Part shown: positions 1 to 8,974 of the stretch, in pieces
How the letters are laid out: the number at the start of each line of letters is the position of its first letter
Position numbering within the stretch: the first letter of the stretch is position 1
Notes under the pieces: model-generated
Database searches by the model: none
Seen by the model: the letters and a program-made list of their open reading frames with translations, nothing else
What the model was told of the DNA's origin: nothing
Source of the DNA: Fibrobacteria bacterium
GTDB taxonomy: Bacteria > Fibrobacterota > Fibrobacteria > UBA11236 > JADFYW01
Assembly: GCA_015232855.1 (NCBI GenBank)
Contig: JADFYW010000025.1
Location: 1-43,485, forward strand
Reading direction: 5' to 3'
Length of the DNA stretch: 43,485 bases
Made by a program: the position numbers and the translations under genes

Positions 1-281
1 TTCTTTATTTTGTTAGATAATCTTGGTTATACAATCTTCCCGGTTTTTGTATTTTTTGTCAATAAACCGGCAAGCAAAAGTACCATTTCTGAATCGTTTA
101 GTATAGTTTAAACGATTAAACGAATAATTATTTAATCGAAAAATTAAATTAACTTGTAATGCATCAGGTATTTAAAACTAATGATGCATTTACAATTACA
201 AAAAAAAGTAACCTATTCGCTTCTTTCTTTACCGGTATATTTAACAGGACAACTGCACCAGATACTTCAGTCGCATCAACA
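1..281. other. Upstream non-coding region with inverted repeats
   Basis: No gene is supported here. The stretch is very A+T-rich. It holds a 7-bp inverted repeat (CCGGTTT at 40-46, AAACCGG at 64-70) and, around 98-122, repeated CGTTTA/TTAAACG-type half-sites. It probably carries the promoter of the cytochrome gene, but I cannot assign -35/-10 boxes with confidence. An in-frame ATG at 159 would lengthen the cytochrome by 41 residues that look like no signal sequence, so I treat 159-281 as leader. Confidence 0.4.
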
Positions 282-1601
282 ATGAATACCCTTTTAATCA
301 AACACCCCTGTCGGCTACTTCTTTTGTCTGTAAGCTGCTGGATATTGCTTACAGGCTGCCCGAAAAAAGACAAACATAAAATTCCGGTAAAAAACACACC
401 ACAAACCACCCATGCATTACCGCTTGATAGTCTTGAGGCTTTTTCGTCTGTTTTAACCCCTTCTCCATGGCTAAAAGACTTTTGGTCAATTCCCATTCCT
501 TTTCAAGGTAATCCTCCCTACCATTGGACTAAGGAAGAAAAAGACATCTCTGCAGAAGGATGTAAAAGTTGTCATCCCCATCAATTTGCAGATTGGTCCC
601 GGTCTATGCATGCCCATTCAACGAAAAATGGGATTATTCACCAACTCTCCAGGGACATGCACTTGCCGGCACATATTTCAAAAAATTGTAACCAATGCCA
701 CAACCCTCTTGTGGAGCAGTCAATAAAAACCACCAATGGGAAAGTGAATCCTGCTTTTAACCAAACACTATACAAAGAAGGAGTAACCTGCATTGGATGC
801 CATGTCCGGAAAAGGACATACTTCGGTCCTGCTCCCGACAGCTCCAACACAAACCAGAATAAGCATAATGGATTTATCATAAAAAATGAATTTTCTTCTT
901 CTGCATTCTGCTCACCCTGTCATGATTTACAACCTGGTAATAAGAAAGTTAATGGGAAATTATTACTAGAGACGGGTGAAGAATGGCGCCGAACAAGATT
1001 GTCAGCGGCTGGCATGACCTGTCAGAAATGTCATATGCCAGACAAAAAACATCTCTTTAAAGGCATCCGGGATAGTGCCACGGTAAAAGAGGCCCTATCC
1101 ATACAACTCGTACTAAAACAACGGGGTGAACGAAAAGCTCCCTTTAAAGGACACCCTCCTTTAGAAGGTAAGGATTCCATCATTGCAGAGCTGGCAGTCA
1201 CTAATTTGGGGGCAGCCCATAGAGTACCTACTTATATAAACTCTCAAATACGAGTAATCCTGGAGCAATTAGACAGCTCGGGTAATATAATACAAAGCTC
1301 AGTAAAAACTGGTATTATAGGCAGGAAAATGTCTCTTGACCTTAAATTTGAAGTTTTTGATACCCGGTTGTTGCCGGGTGAGAAATTTTATCTTGGGTAT
1401 AAACTAAAACGTCACCCTTCTACTGAAAGCCTCAGAGGCCGCATAGAAGTGTGGCCGGATCAGCATAATTATGAATTGTATAAAACCTTTTTAAACAATC
1501 CGGAATCAAAACAAAGTCCCTCATACCAATTAATAAAAAAAGCATTAAATCAGGCTGAAATTTCCCGTTATGTATTATGGGAAAAAAAGATGCGAATTTA
1601 A
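282..1601 (+). CDS. Five-haem cytochrome c lipoprotein (cytochrome c554-like)
   Basis: A periplasm-facing multihaem c-type cytochrome, probably an electron carrier or an oxidoreductase subunit. Five CXXCH haem-binding motifs are visible: CKSCH, CNQCH, CIGCH, CSPCH and CQKCH, with first Cys near residues 94, 136, 170, 210 and 247. The first, followed by a W and an H-rich stretch, resembles the cytochrome c554/c' family. After the last haem the protein continues for about 190 residues into a beta-rich domain without cysteines. I chose the ATG at 282 because it begins a lipoprotein signal peptide ending in the lipobox LTGC (Cys 26); the upstream in-frame ATG at 159 adds no recognisable signal. 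Haem attachment needs a cytochrome c maturation system, which is not in this window. The partner and substrate are unknown. The next gene lies 73 bp downstream beyond a set of small hairpins. Confidence 0.85.
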   Translation: MNTLLIKHPCRLLLLSVSCWILLTGCPKKDKHKIPVKNTPQTTHALPLDSLEAFSSVLTPSPWLKDFWSIPIPFQGNPPYHWTKEEKDISAEGCKSCHPHQFADWSRSMHAHSTKNGIIHQLSRDMHLPAHISKNCNQCHNPLVEQSIKTTNGKVNPAFNQTLYKEGVTCIGCHVRKRTYFGPAPDSSNTNQNKHNGFIIKNEFSSSAFCSPCHDLQPGNKKVNGKLLLETGEEWRRTRLSAAGMTCQKCHMPDKKHLFKGIRDSATVKEALSIQLVLKQRGERKAPFKGHPPLEGKDSIIAELAVTNLGAAHRVPTYINSQIRVILEQLDSSGNIIQSSVKTGIIGRKMSLDLKFEVFDTRLLPGEKFYLGYKLKRHPSTESLRGRIEVWPDQHNYELYKTFLNNPESKQSPSYQLIKKALNQAEISRYVLWEKKMRI

Positions 1602-1615
1602 GCGATATCATAAGT

Positions 1616-1674
1616 TCCCGGAATTTAACCGGGATATTTGATCTCTGTATTAACAGAGTGTAGTTTAACCTACA
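1616..1674 (+). promoter_or_regulatory. Three tandem small hairpins ending at a start codon
   Basis: Three short inverted repeats lie back to back in the gap between the cytochrome and deacetylase genes: TCCCGG/CCGGGA (1616-1634), CTCTGT/ACAGAG (1643-1658) and TGTAG/CTACA (1659-1674). The last ends directly at the ATG of the next gene. All loops are A/T and none is followed by a T-run, so they do not look like a classical terminator. Folded in RNA they would occupy the ribosome-binding region. Confidence 0.4.
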
Positions 1675-2826
1675 ATGAAACTAGCCAAACGATTTTTTTT
1701 TCTGTCTCTACTCATTGGGATAATAATAGGTGTTGGAAAACTTTTACCCACCGTTATTCAGGTTCCCGAATTTTCAAAAGTTGTGAAAGAAGAGGACACA
1801 GAACCGGCCCCGCCTCCCTCTGACACAAAGAAGTTAAAAGAAAAGAATTCAAAATCAACAAAAGAGATTTCCCATTTTAAAGACAATTGGCATTTAAACT
1901 TTCTCGATTATTTTTCAGGAAAATATAAGGTAAATCAAAAGAATATCAGGAAGAGAAAGCAGGATTATTATGAGATTTTTCTGCCAAAAGGCAAATCCCT
2001 GATAGAATACACCTTGGAAGCGAAAAATATCTGCATCCAACAAAAAATAATTCTTCTATCCGGACAAAAGCTTAAATCAAAAAAAACCTCTATCCTTTTA
2101 ACCCTACAAAAGGGCAAAGAACAATTTCAGATTAGAATTAGATACGGGATGCAAAAGCTTTCTGGATATGCAAAAGTTGTTATTGTACTTACAGAGCTAG
2201 ATGAAGTGGGTCCACAAGATTTCAATTTACTGGCAGAATTGAAATGGAAAAAGAATCTGATAATAAATCCTTATACTAAAAATAAGAAGTTATTGACATT
2301 TGCAGCACTTACCCAGGATGAAGTACTTCTGTTATTACCAATGGAGCCTTATAATTATCCTTATAAAAAGCCCGGGGAAGGTGCCCTCTTTATTCATCTT
2401 TCTTTAGATGAGATTGATAAATTACTTTCAGAGAAACTTACAATCCTACCCGAAGCAAAAGGTTTTGCTACTTACATGGGTGACCGCGCTATAGAAAATG
2501 CCAATCTACTCACACATATTTTTAAATTTACCGGTCCAAAAAGCCTCAGTTTTCTGGATCTGACCAATTCGCAGCGCAGTCTTTCCAGGCAGACTGCACG
2601 AAAAGAGAATGTATTATGCAGACGATCACGCCAAATAAATTCTCAAGAACAGATTTTACTCCGATTTAATAAAAGCACTATAAAAGCACAAAAAAGCGGT
2701 GAAGCAATTTTAGTTTTTAAATATTCTTCACAAGCACTAAAGATCATTAATAAGCAAGTTGAGAAATTACAAAAAAGCAATTCGGGGTTACTCTTCACAA
2801 CTTTTTCTGAATTAGACGTATTTTGA
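1675..2826 (+). CDS. Divergent polysaccharide deacetylase family protein
   Basis: The C-terminal half (about residues 170-383) matches the pattern of the divergent polysaccharide deacetylase family (PF04748, YibQ-like): a LLLPMEP segment, a MGDRA segment, a LSFLDLT segment with following SRQTA, and a final segment with LLFTTFSEL. The family has the NodB-type barrel fold, but its enzymatic activity is largely unproven. The N-terminus has one hydrophobic stretch (about residues 5-25) and then a charged, Lys/Glu/Pro-rich linker, so the protein is probably anchored in the inner membrane with the domain in the periplasm. It lies between the cytochrome and pdxJ on the same strand. No strong Shine-Dalgarno sequence precedes the ATG, and a hairpin abuts it. 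Family assignment is fairly good; the substrate is unknown. Confidence 0.7.
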   Translation: MKLAKRFFFLSLLIGIIIGVGKLLPTVIQVPEFSKVVKEEDTEPAPPPSDTKKLKEKNSKSTKEISHFKDNWHLNFLDYFSGKYKVNQKNIRKRKQDYYEIFLPKGKSLIEYTLEAKNICIQQKIILLSGQKLKSKKTSILLTLQKGKEQFQIRIRYGMQKLSGYAKVVIVLTELDEVGPQDFNLLAELKWKKNLIINPYTKNKKLLTFAALTQDEVLLLLPMEPYNYPYKKPGEGALFIHLSLDEIDKLLSEKLTILPEAKGFATYMGDRAIENANLLTHIFKFTGPKSLSFLDLTNSQRSLSRQTARKENVLCRRSRQINSQEQILLRFNKSTIKAQKSGEAILVFKYSSQALKIINKQVEKLQKSNSGLLFTTFSELDVF

Positions 2827-2879
2827 GCCTTATCCAATTTATTCATATATTTTATTTTTTCTAACACACGGAGTCAAAA

Positions 2880-3635
2880 ATGCCAAAACTGAGTGTAAAT
2901 GTTGATCATATTGCCACCATTCGCGAAGCACGCAAATGCAGAGAACCAGATCCTGTTGCCGCAGCAGTATTGGCGGAACTGGCAGGTGCAAATGGCATTA
3001 CGGTGCATTTACGTGAAGACCGACGTCATATCCAGGAGCGGGACGTAAAAATACTCCGGCAAACGATATCCACAAAACTTAATCTGGAAATGGCTCCAAC
3101 CCCTGAAATGGTGCAGTTTGCAATTGATTCGCTTCCAGATATGGTTACTCTTGTACCTGAAAGCAGAGAAGAACTGACCACTGAAGGTGGGCTTAATGTG
3201 GCTGCAAAGGTTAATGAGCTTGAAAAAGTCACATCTTCCCTTAAAATCCATCATATATATGTTTCCTGTTTCATTGATCCTGAAATAGAACAGATTAAAG
3301 CAGCTAAAAAAGCCGGAGCATCATGTGTGGAATTTCATACCGGCTCTTATTGTAATGCATTTGATTATGGTGAAGATGATATGGCCTGGCAAATGGAATT
3401 AGATAAAATCGAAAAAATGGCTCAAATGGCAGTAAAAAGTGGTCTGGAAGTAAACGCCGGTCACGGGCTCAACTATCAAAATGTGCATTATATCGCAGCA
3501 ATCCCTGAAATTCAGGAACTCAGTATTGGTCATTCCATTATCAGTCGGGCATCACTGCTTGGCATGAATCAATCGGTAAAAGATATGCTTGGGATTTTAG
3601 AAAAAACAACCAGCCAGGCTAGCACCGTCATCTAA
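2880..3635 (+). CDS. pdxJ: Pyridoxine 5'-phosphate synthase
   Basis: Condenses 1-deoxy-D-xylulose 5-phosphate with 3-amino-2-oxopropyl phosphate in the DXP-dependent vitamin B6 pathway, in the cytosol. The 251-residue length is normal. The N-terminus LSVNVDHIATIREAR is diagnostic. Catalytic residues known for the family can be placed: His43 in TVHLRED, Glu70 in LNLEMAP and His195 in NAGHGLNY, with the phosphate-binding GHSII segment near the C-terminus. The ATG at 2880 follows a GGAG sequence at good spacing. It ends 67 bp from the oppositely oriented beta-barrel gene; that gap holds a small CCCTAT/ATAGGG palindrome but no strong terminator. No other B6 gene is present. Confidence 0.97.
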   Translation: MPKLSVNVDHIATIREARKCREPDPVAAAVLAELAGANGITVHLREDRRHIQERDVKILRQTISTKLNLEMAPTPEMVQFAIDSLPDMVTLVPESREELTTEGGLNVAAKVNELEKVTSSLKIHHIYVSCFIDPEIEQIKAAKKAGASCVEFHTGSYCNAFDYGEDDMAWQMELDKIEKMAQMAVKSGLEVNAGHGLNYQNVHYIAAIPEIQELSIGHSIISRASLLGMNQSVKDMLGILEKTTSQASTVI

Positions 3636-3702
3636 GCCTTCCCTATCATAGGGTATATTCTCTTCCGAACATTCGATCTCTATAGTCCAGGAAGGAGGCC
3701 AC

Positions 3703-5931
3703 TCAACCAGAAAAAACCCAGTGGACTCCATACCGGAAATTAATACCCGGAGGATGACTCCCGGGTTCTATGGAGTATCTATCATGGTTAAAGTTTTTAA
3801 TCTGATAATAAAGGATAAATGTCTTTATTTGCATATGAGCATGAAAATCAAGCGCAATAAACTCATCCATTTTTTCCACCCTTGAAACCCCGTTCAATTG
3901 AGGTACCCATTGATAGCGATGTGAATACCATTCCCATTGCCAGCCAATCTGGACTCTTAACCGATCCTGCACAAATCTTCGTCCCCAACTGAGAGTGCCT
4001 TTTGTCACCGTTGATGGTAACAACGGATTTATTTTTCCGCTTTGACCATCAAGAGATTTTCCTGTAAGTTGACTATGAAATAAATGAGAATATTCGACGC
4101 GTAATTTCCAATTAAATAGTTTGTAAGAAACATTTAAACCAAGGATGTTTCGTTTTTCAGTCTCATAATTTACCAGGCTTAACGCCGAATCATCAGTACG
4201 CATAGAGTCACCTTTAAAGGGTAACCTTTGGGGAAGAATGGCATCATACAAAGATGTATTATTCCAGGACAAGCCTAAAGCAAGCTCACGGTAATTGTAA
4301 CTCAATTCGTTTTGTAACCAAAGAAGAGTTTCCGGAGAAATATCCGGAGCAGGAAAACGGCTCGTAACAGAATTCATAACATACATAGAGTTCCAATCTG
4401 GCTGCCAATGCCCCAAACTATTATGTAATTCCCAGGAAAGCCCTCCTATAAGGGGAGCATGTATATCAATTGAATAAAACCCCAAATAATAAAATTCATT
4501 ATGCATTAAACTCATACGTTCGACACCCGTTTTCAATCTACTTTTAAATACAGAGACAGAAGGAGAAGCAGATACAAATAAGGACTGGTGATCACTCCAC
4601 CCTTCATCAATGGGTATGCCGTGCACACCCATAGAATCAATGGTGACTTTGCTAAAAAACAAATCACCTTTGATTTTCTCATTACGGTAAGTAAACCCTA
4701 ATTCCGGATGACTAAATACAGATGGGAGGCCAATATTTCCATTAAAATCCAGGATATGACCTTGATAAAAGGATGTGGTATCAGCTTGTTTGGATAAACT
4801 ATCAAGGAGAACAGGTAGAACCATTTGTTCCTCTTTTTCAAAAGAAGAACTGGCAAACCGTAAGTTTGCAGATACCTGTTTTTTATCAATCCGGAGTGCA
4901 GAACCTAGAGAAGAACTTTTAAAAGATGCGGGCAACAGAGTTTGAACCGCCTCCCGATAAGATTCATAGGGTTCAGCAACACTATCACAACGAGGTGATA
5001 CTCTATCAGAATTATTGGTAAAGCTTTCCCAATACACTTCTACAAGAGTCTGTGGCTCAAGATATATTCCAAACCGAGGCCTTATGGAGAAAGTTTCGAT
5101 TTTTGGAAAATTACCTTTAACTACTAATGAGGCACTGTCCCTCTCCAAAAAGGTTAAATACTTACCCATGCCAACTCCATCACTTAAAAATGGCTGATGG
5201 ACCTGAAATACGTATTCGTACACACCACTATCTGCCCGGGATGAAGCGACATCCATAATGAAATATGCGTTATCAGACAACATTCTTCCAAAATGGAGAT
5301 CAAACAGGTTCATACCGAAAGCCCCCCTTTCCCAGTTAATGACCGTTAGAGGAGAATCTAATTTTTCAGGATGTGTCCAGGATTCTGATAGAATGGGCTG
5401 TTGGTTTTCAATTTGTAGTTTGGCCTGTTTTGGTAAGTTTAAACCTGCTGAATTATGAGGAGAAAAAACAGCAGAAGGGTTATAAAGAGATTTGTACATG
5501 ACTGGTAAAAACGTAGCCATATGCAGCATTTTACTCTTAAAACCTGGAAATCCGGTTTCCATAATAGCAAGGTTGTCAACCTCTCGAAAGCACCCTAAAA
5601 CGGTCTCTGTTGGCTCACTACATGAATAGTAAACGGGTTTATAGATTTTATTATTCTTAGGAACAGGAATATCCAAACTATCAGAAAAAGGCATTGTATC
5701 TGCATTATTTGGGATTTTAGTCGTATTTTTAAGATAACCAGAATCTTTAAAAACCTTGCTGGGTAATACTAAATGAGCATTATTTTTTTGAACAGCATTT
5801 GTATCAAGGTGAGCTTTATCTTGAGCCTCAGGTTTTAAAGAAAAAAAGCCGATAGCCAAATAAAAAGCGAGAACATTGGGTAAAGAAACCCCTAAGAAGG
5901 GAATTAAAATATTTAATTTAGAAACAATCAC
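3703..5931 (-). CDS. Putative outer-membrane beta-barrel protein
   Basis: I do not recognise a named family. The 742-residue protein starts with a hydrophobic segment that could serve as a signal peptide, then a region rich in Ser/Pro/Lys, then a long stretch of alternating polar and aromatic residues typical of transmembrane beta-strands. The C-terminus (FRYGVHWVFSG) resembles the last strand of TonB-dependent-receptor-like barrels in the Bacteroidetes group, but I see no clear plug domain. The start at 5931 is GTG without a convincing ribosome binding site; no better ATG keeps the signal segment. It diverges from the lipoprotein gene at 5974 with only 42 bp between the starts, so the two promoters must overlap. 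Function is unknown; transport or an adhesive role are both possible. Confidence 0.6.
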   Translation of the reverse strand: MIVSKLNILIPFLGVSLPNVLAFYLAIGFFSLKPEAQDKAHLDTNAVQKNNAHLVLPSKVFKDSGYLKNTTKIPNNADTMPFSDSLDIPVPKNNKIYKPVYYSCSEPTETVLGCFREVDNLAIMETGFPGFKSKMLHMATFLPVMYKSLYNPSAVFSPHNSAGLNLPKQAKLQIENQQPILSESWTHPEKLDSPLTVINWERGAFGMNLFDLHFGRMLSDNAYFIMDVASSRADSGVYEYVFQVHQPFLSDGVGMGKYLTFLERDSASLVVKGNFPKIETFSIRPRFGIYLEPQTLVEVYWESFTNNSDRVSPRCDSVAEPYESYREAVQTLLPASFKSSSLGSALRIDKKQVSANLRFASSSFEKEEQMVLPVLLDSLSKQADTTSFYQGHILDFNGNIGLPSVFSHPELGFTYRNEKIKGDLFFSKVTIDSMGVHGIPIDEGWSDHQSLFVSASPSVSVFKSRLKTGVERMSLMHNEFYYLGFYSIDIHAPLIGGLSWELHNSLGHWQPDWNSMYVMNSVTSRFPAPDISPETLLWLQNELSYNYRELALGLSWNNTSLYDAILPQRLPFKGDSMRTDDSALSLVNYETEKRNILGLNVSYKLFNWKLRVEYSHLFHSQLTGKSLDGQSGKINPLLPSTVTKGTLSWGRRFVQDRLRVQIGWQWEWYSHRYQWVPQLNGVSRVEKMDEFIALDFHAHMQIKTFILYYQIKNFNHDRYSIEPGSHPPGINFRYGVHWVFSG

Positions 5932-5973
5932 GTTGGAAAGAATAGCAAAGTCTTTTCACTAAAAGTAGGAAAA

Positions 5974-6891
5974 TTGAATACCAAATATTTACAAAAGTTT
6001 GTCTCAGGTCACTTTTTTCTATTGGCAATAATACCACTTTGGATTTCTTGTCAGCCTAATATAAAACCGGTCCTGCAAAATCAGACAGCCCCATATTCAT
6101 GGAACCTGACACTAACTCAACCTTCTGAGCCAGGCAGTTTAACCCCAAATAGTTATGATGACAGTTGTATGGCAATAGTGTTCAATACCACTCCTAATTT
6201 GATTTCATTAATGGTAAAAAACTTAACTGAAGACACTCTGTTTCTCCTTTGGAATGAATGCAGCTTTACCTTTCCAGAGGGATTAAATTCAAAGATTACC
6301 CATTCAAAGTTGGCCTATGCGAGCAGAAATATACCCCTCAAATATATGACAATATTGCCAATGAAAGAACTGAAAATATACCTTGCTCCTACTACTCGTG
6401 TGAGCTGGAACCGAATAACAAAAAAGTGGCGATCTACTCCTATTCTCGAAGGAAATTTTAATCATCTCATCTTTAAAACATTTACTTTGAATTTGAAATT
6501 TGATAAAAAAGGAGAATTTCTTCTTTATCCCTTTGTTTTTAGAGTTGATGATACGAAACAAATTACACTTCCTCAAAAAAAGCCAGATAGCCCCACTACT
6601 GGCAACAATCTTACCTCAACTATGTCCCCTGACAGTAGGGATACTTCGCTAACCGTTAATCCGGATTCAATTCAAACAGTTTCTCCAGAACACCATACTC
6701 CGCCAGATTCCAATACAAATACACCAATAATTGAAGAATCCATCCCAATCAAAGGAAATTCTGAACAGGATACTACTCTAAAAACAGAGGAGCAGTCTTC
6801 TAATAAATCACAAGAAGAAATAAAAAAACTATTAAAACAGTTAAAAAAGGCTCAAAAGGACTCAGAAAAATACCTGGATGAAGAAGATTGA
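5974..6891 (+). CDS. Uncharacterised lipoprotein with charged C-terminal tail
   Basis: The start is a TTG preceded by TAGGA at normal spacing; no ATG is available upstream. The N-terminus is a lipoprotein signal peptide with the lipobox WISC (Cys near residue 26). Residues about 35-195 form a beta-rich domain of unknown family, containing a pattern (NLTEDTLFLLWNECSF followed by a HSKLAYASR segment) reminiscent of small extracytoplasmic beta-sandwich lipoprotein domains. Residues about 200-265 are a low-complexity Ser/Thr/Pro/Asn linker. The last 30 residues are a Lys/Glu-rich helix, possibly coiled coil. This layout suggests an envelope protein with a flexible arm. It is divergently paired with the beta-barrel gene on the other strand, which may be its partner (inference). 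Confidence 0.65.
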   Translation: MNTKYLQKFVSGHFFLLAIIPLWISCQPNIKPVLQNQTAPYSWNLTLTQPSEPGSLTPNSYDDSCMAIVFNTTPNLISLMVKNLTEDTLFLLWNECSFTFPEGLNSKITHSKLAYASRNIPLKYMTILPMKELKIYLAPTTRVSWNRITKKWRSTPILEGNFNHLIFKTFTLNLKFDKKGEFLLYPFVFRVDDTKQITLPQKKPDSPTTGNNLTSTMSPDSRDTSLTVNPDSIQTVSPEHHTPPDSNTNTPIIEESIPIKGNSEQDTTLKTEEQSSNKSQEEIKKLLKQLKKAQKDSEKYLDEED

Positions 6892-7229
6892 ATGTTTAGA
6901 CACTATTTTGAGGTGCCAATCAGACACGAAGAAATCAAACGCTTGAAATGGAATTGCTTGACAAATATGAAAATTTTAGGTTAGATTATTGTTTATAACC
7001 TTATTGAGTCTTTTACATAATTATCATTTCTTCATACAGCTCCTCTATTTTTTATCGGTACCGTGTTTCATTCAGTTTAATCCCCGCTAAAATTTTTCTC
7101 TACTCTATTAATTTTTTATGTCTATTTCGTTTTTTTGGCGGTTTGTCAGCCTAACGGCCCTTAATTGTGTGTCATTATTAAGAGTTCGTAATTTAAAATT
7201 AGTGACACAAGTAAGTAATGGAGGTTCGA
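6892..7229 (+). promoter_or_regulatory. Promoter and long leader of the RRM gene
   Basis: This gap holds no gene. A sigma-70-type promoter is visible: TTGACA at 6958-6963, a 17-bp spacer, then TTAGAT at 6981-6986 (or TAGATT one base on). Transcription from about 6993 would give the RRM gene a leader of roughly 235 nt, rich in U-runs. The ribosome binding site is GGAGGT at 7220-7225. Long leaders are known in several cold-inducible RNA-binding protein genes, so post-transcriptional control is a fair guess. Confidence 0.5.
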
Positions 7230-7502
7230 ATGAACATATATGCCGGAAATTTATCTTTTAATATGACAGAAGATGAATTAAAAAATCAATTTGAACAGTA
7301 TGGCGAAGTGGCATCCGCTAACATCATTTTCGACAAACTGAATGGTCGTTCCAAGGGTTTTGGATTCGTTGAAATGACCGATGACGCCGCCGGCGAGCAA
7401 GCCATAGAAGCCCTCAATGGGGCCGATGTACAAGGAAGAAAAATGAAGGTAAACAAGGCTCTCCCTAAAAAAGAAAGCTCACCCAGAAAAAACTGGAACT
7501 AA
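7230..7502 (+). CDS. Small RRM-type RNA-binding protein
   Basis: A single RNA recognition motif of about 80 residues with a short basic tail, the form common in bacterial glycine-poor Rbp proteins. RNP2 is IYAGNL (residues 3-8) and RNP1 is KGFGFVEM (42-49), with the aromatic RNA-stacking residues in place (Tyr4, Phe44, Phe46). I start it at the ATG at 7230 because the in-frame ATG at 7218 overlaps the Shine-Dalgarno GGAGGT and would add only four residues. It likely binds single-stranded RNA in the cytosol. The gene is monocistronic: its own promoter with a long leader lies upstream and a terminator follows immediately. Confidence 0.93.
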   Translation: MNIYAGNLSFNMTEDELKNQFEQYGEVASANIIFDKLNGRSKGFGFVEMTDDAAGEQAIEALNGADVQGRKMKVNKALPKKESSPRKNWN

Positions 7503-7513
7503 CTTCGCATACA

Positions 7514-7550
7514 ACATGCATAAAGGGTAAAAGCCCTTATGCATGTTTTT
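7514..7550 (+). terminator. Rho-independent terminator after the RRM gene
   Basis: Left arm ACATGCATAAAGGG at 7514-7527, a 6-nt loop, right arm CCCTTATGCATGT at 7534-7546 (one bulged A), then a T-run through 7550. This is the clearest intrinsic terminator in the window. Confidence 0.9.
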
Positions 7551-7680
7551 GACATGTGTAAAACGAATTAGCCCTAATTTATTTTTGGAATTATGTTACT
7601 GTTGAACAACCCAGCAGGTTTTTTATTTTTTAGATATTACTACTTCTGATAGTTAAACGCTACCATCCATCTGAACAATT

Positions 7681-8946
7681 ATGTTATTAATTACTGAAAT
7701 TGATGCCGGCTCTGATGCCGAACAGGCAGGATTAAAACCCGGCGACAAAATAATTTCCATAAACGAAGATAAAATAATTGATCAACTTGACTTTGAGTTT
7801 TGTCAGGGCGAAGAGTTCCTTGACTTTGTTATTCTTCGCAAAAAAGAATTAATAAGCATTTCCATTCAGCGGTCTTATGGTCATAGTCTTGGCATTACCC
7901 CTCAGGAAATGAGCATAAAAAAATGTCGAAACAATTGTGTGTTTTGTTTTGTACACCAAATGCCAAAAGGCATGAGAAAATCACTCTATATTAAAGACGA
8001 GGATTATCGGTATTCTTTTTTACACGGGAACTTTATTACCCTGTCTAATATGAAGCCAGCCGATTGGGAACGTATCAGAGAATTATCACTATCACCCTTG
8101 TATATATCAGTACACGCAACTGACCCGGAATTACGGGCACGTATGTTAAACAATCACAAGCTGGAACCCATACTGGATCGATTAACCTGGCTAAAAGCCA
8201 ATAGCATTCAACTGCATACACAGCTCGTTATTGTGCCGGGGTACAACGACAAAGAGAAATTGGAACAATCACTCAATGATCTCTTAGACCTACATCCATC
8301 AGTACAATCAATAGCGGTAGTACCCGTGGGTATAACACAGTACCGTCAAGATCTCCAGGCTATTCAGTCTTTTACTCCAGAAATAGCCCTTGATTGCTTA
8401 CAACGGATGGAACCCATTCAAACAGCCTGTAAAGAACGCTTTGGAAGAAATTTCATATATGCTTCAGACGAAGTATATATACTGGCAGGTAAACCGTTAC
8501 CAGGAACGGAACATTATGGAGATTACCCACAGTATGAAAACGGGGTTGGTATAACTACCTCTTTTCTTCATGATTTTTATCAAGCTCTTCCCAATTTACC
8601 CAAGGTAAATCCTGGAAAAAAAATAAGCATACTCAGCTCAACTTTACCTTTCCCATTTATACAGGAAATAGCAAAACGGTTAAAAGAAAAAACAGGATTA
8701 CAATCAGAAATTCTGGAGTGTGATAATACAACCTATGGAACATCAGTTACCGTTGCCGGGTTATTGTGTGGCAAAGACATTGAAGCAGGTCTTAAAAGAT
8801 CAACGTTAAAAGGCCCCGCTTTTGTCCCTCCCTTCAGTGTCAATGAAGAAGGTCTTTTTATGGATGATATCAGCCTCCAAGATCTATCCAAAAAATATAA
8901 CCGGCCTGTAATTGCACCAGGTTCTTTTCAGGATTTCTTTATCTGA
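7681..8946 (+). CDS. PDZ and radical SAM protein, DUF512 family
   Basis: Residues 1-60 form a PDZ-like domain (DAGSDAEQAGLKPGDKIISIN). The radical SAM signature CxxxCxxC follows as CRNNCVFC (Cys 82, 86, 89), with the family segments VHQMPKGMRKSLYIKDEDYRYSF, LHGNFITLSN and PLYISVHAT. The C-terminal part is the DUF512 region. This matches the PDZ/radical SAM/DUF512 family known in cyanobacteria and clostridia (TIGR03279-like), whose reaction is not established. It should carry a [4Fe-4S] cluster and cleave S-adenosylmethionine in the cytosol. The ATG at 7681 has no strong Shine-Dalgarno, but the PDZ domain begins right at it. The next gene encodes a small Fe-S protein on the same strand 28 bp later, suggesting a functional pair. 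Confidence 0.9.
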   Translation: MLLITEIDAGSDAEQAGLKPGDKIISINEDKIIDQLDFEFCQGEEFLDFVILRKKELISISIQRSYGHSLGITPQEMSIKKCRNNCVFCFVHQMPKGMRKSLYIKDEDYRYSFLHGNFITLSNMKPADWERIRELSLSPLYISVHATDPELRARMLNNHKLEPILDRLTWLKANSIQLHTQLVIVPGYNDKEKLEQSLNDLLDLHPSVQSIAVVPVGITQYRQDLQAIQSFTPEIALDCLQRMEPIQTACKERFGRNFIYASDEVYILAGKPLPGTEHYGDYPQYENGVGITTSFLHDFYQALPNLPKVNPGKKISILSSTLPFPFIQEIAKRLKEKTGLQSEILECDNTTYGTSVTVAGLLCGKDIEAGLKRSTLKGPAFVPPFSVNEEGLFMDDISLQDLSKKYNRPVIAPGSFQDFFI

Positions 8947-8974
8947 TGTTGAAAAAGATTATATATTAAGGTGC

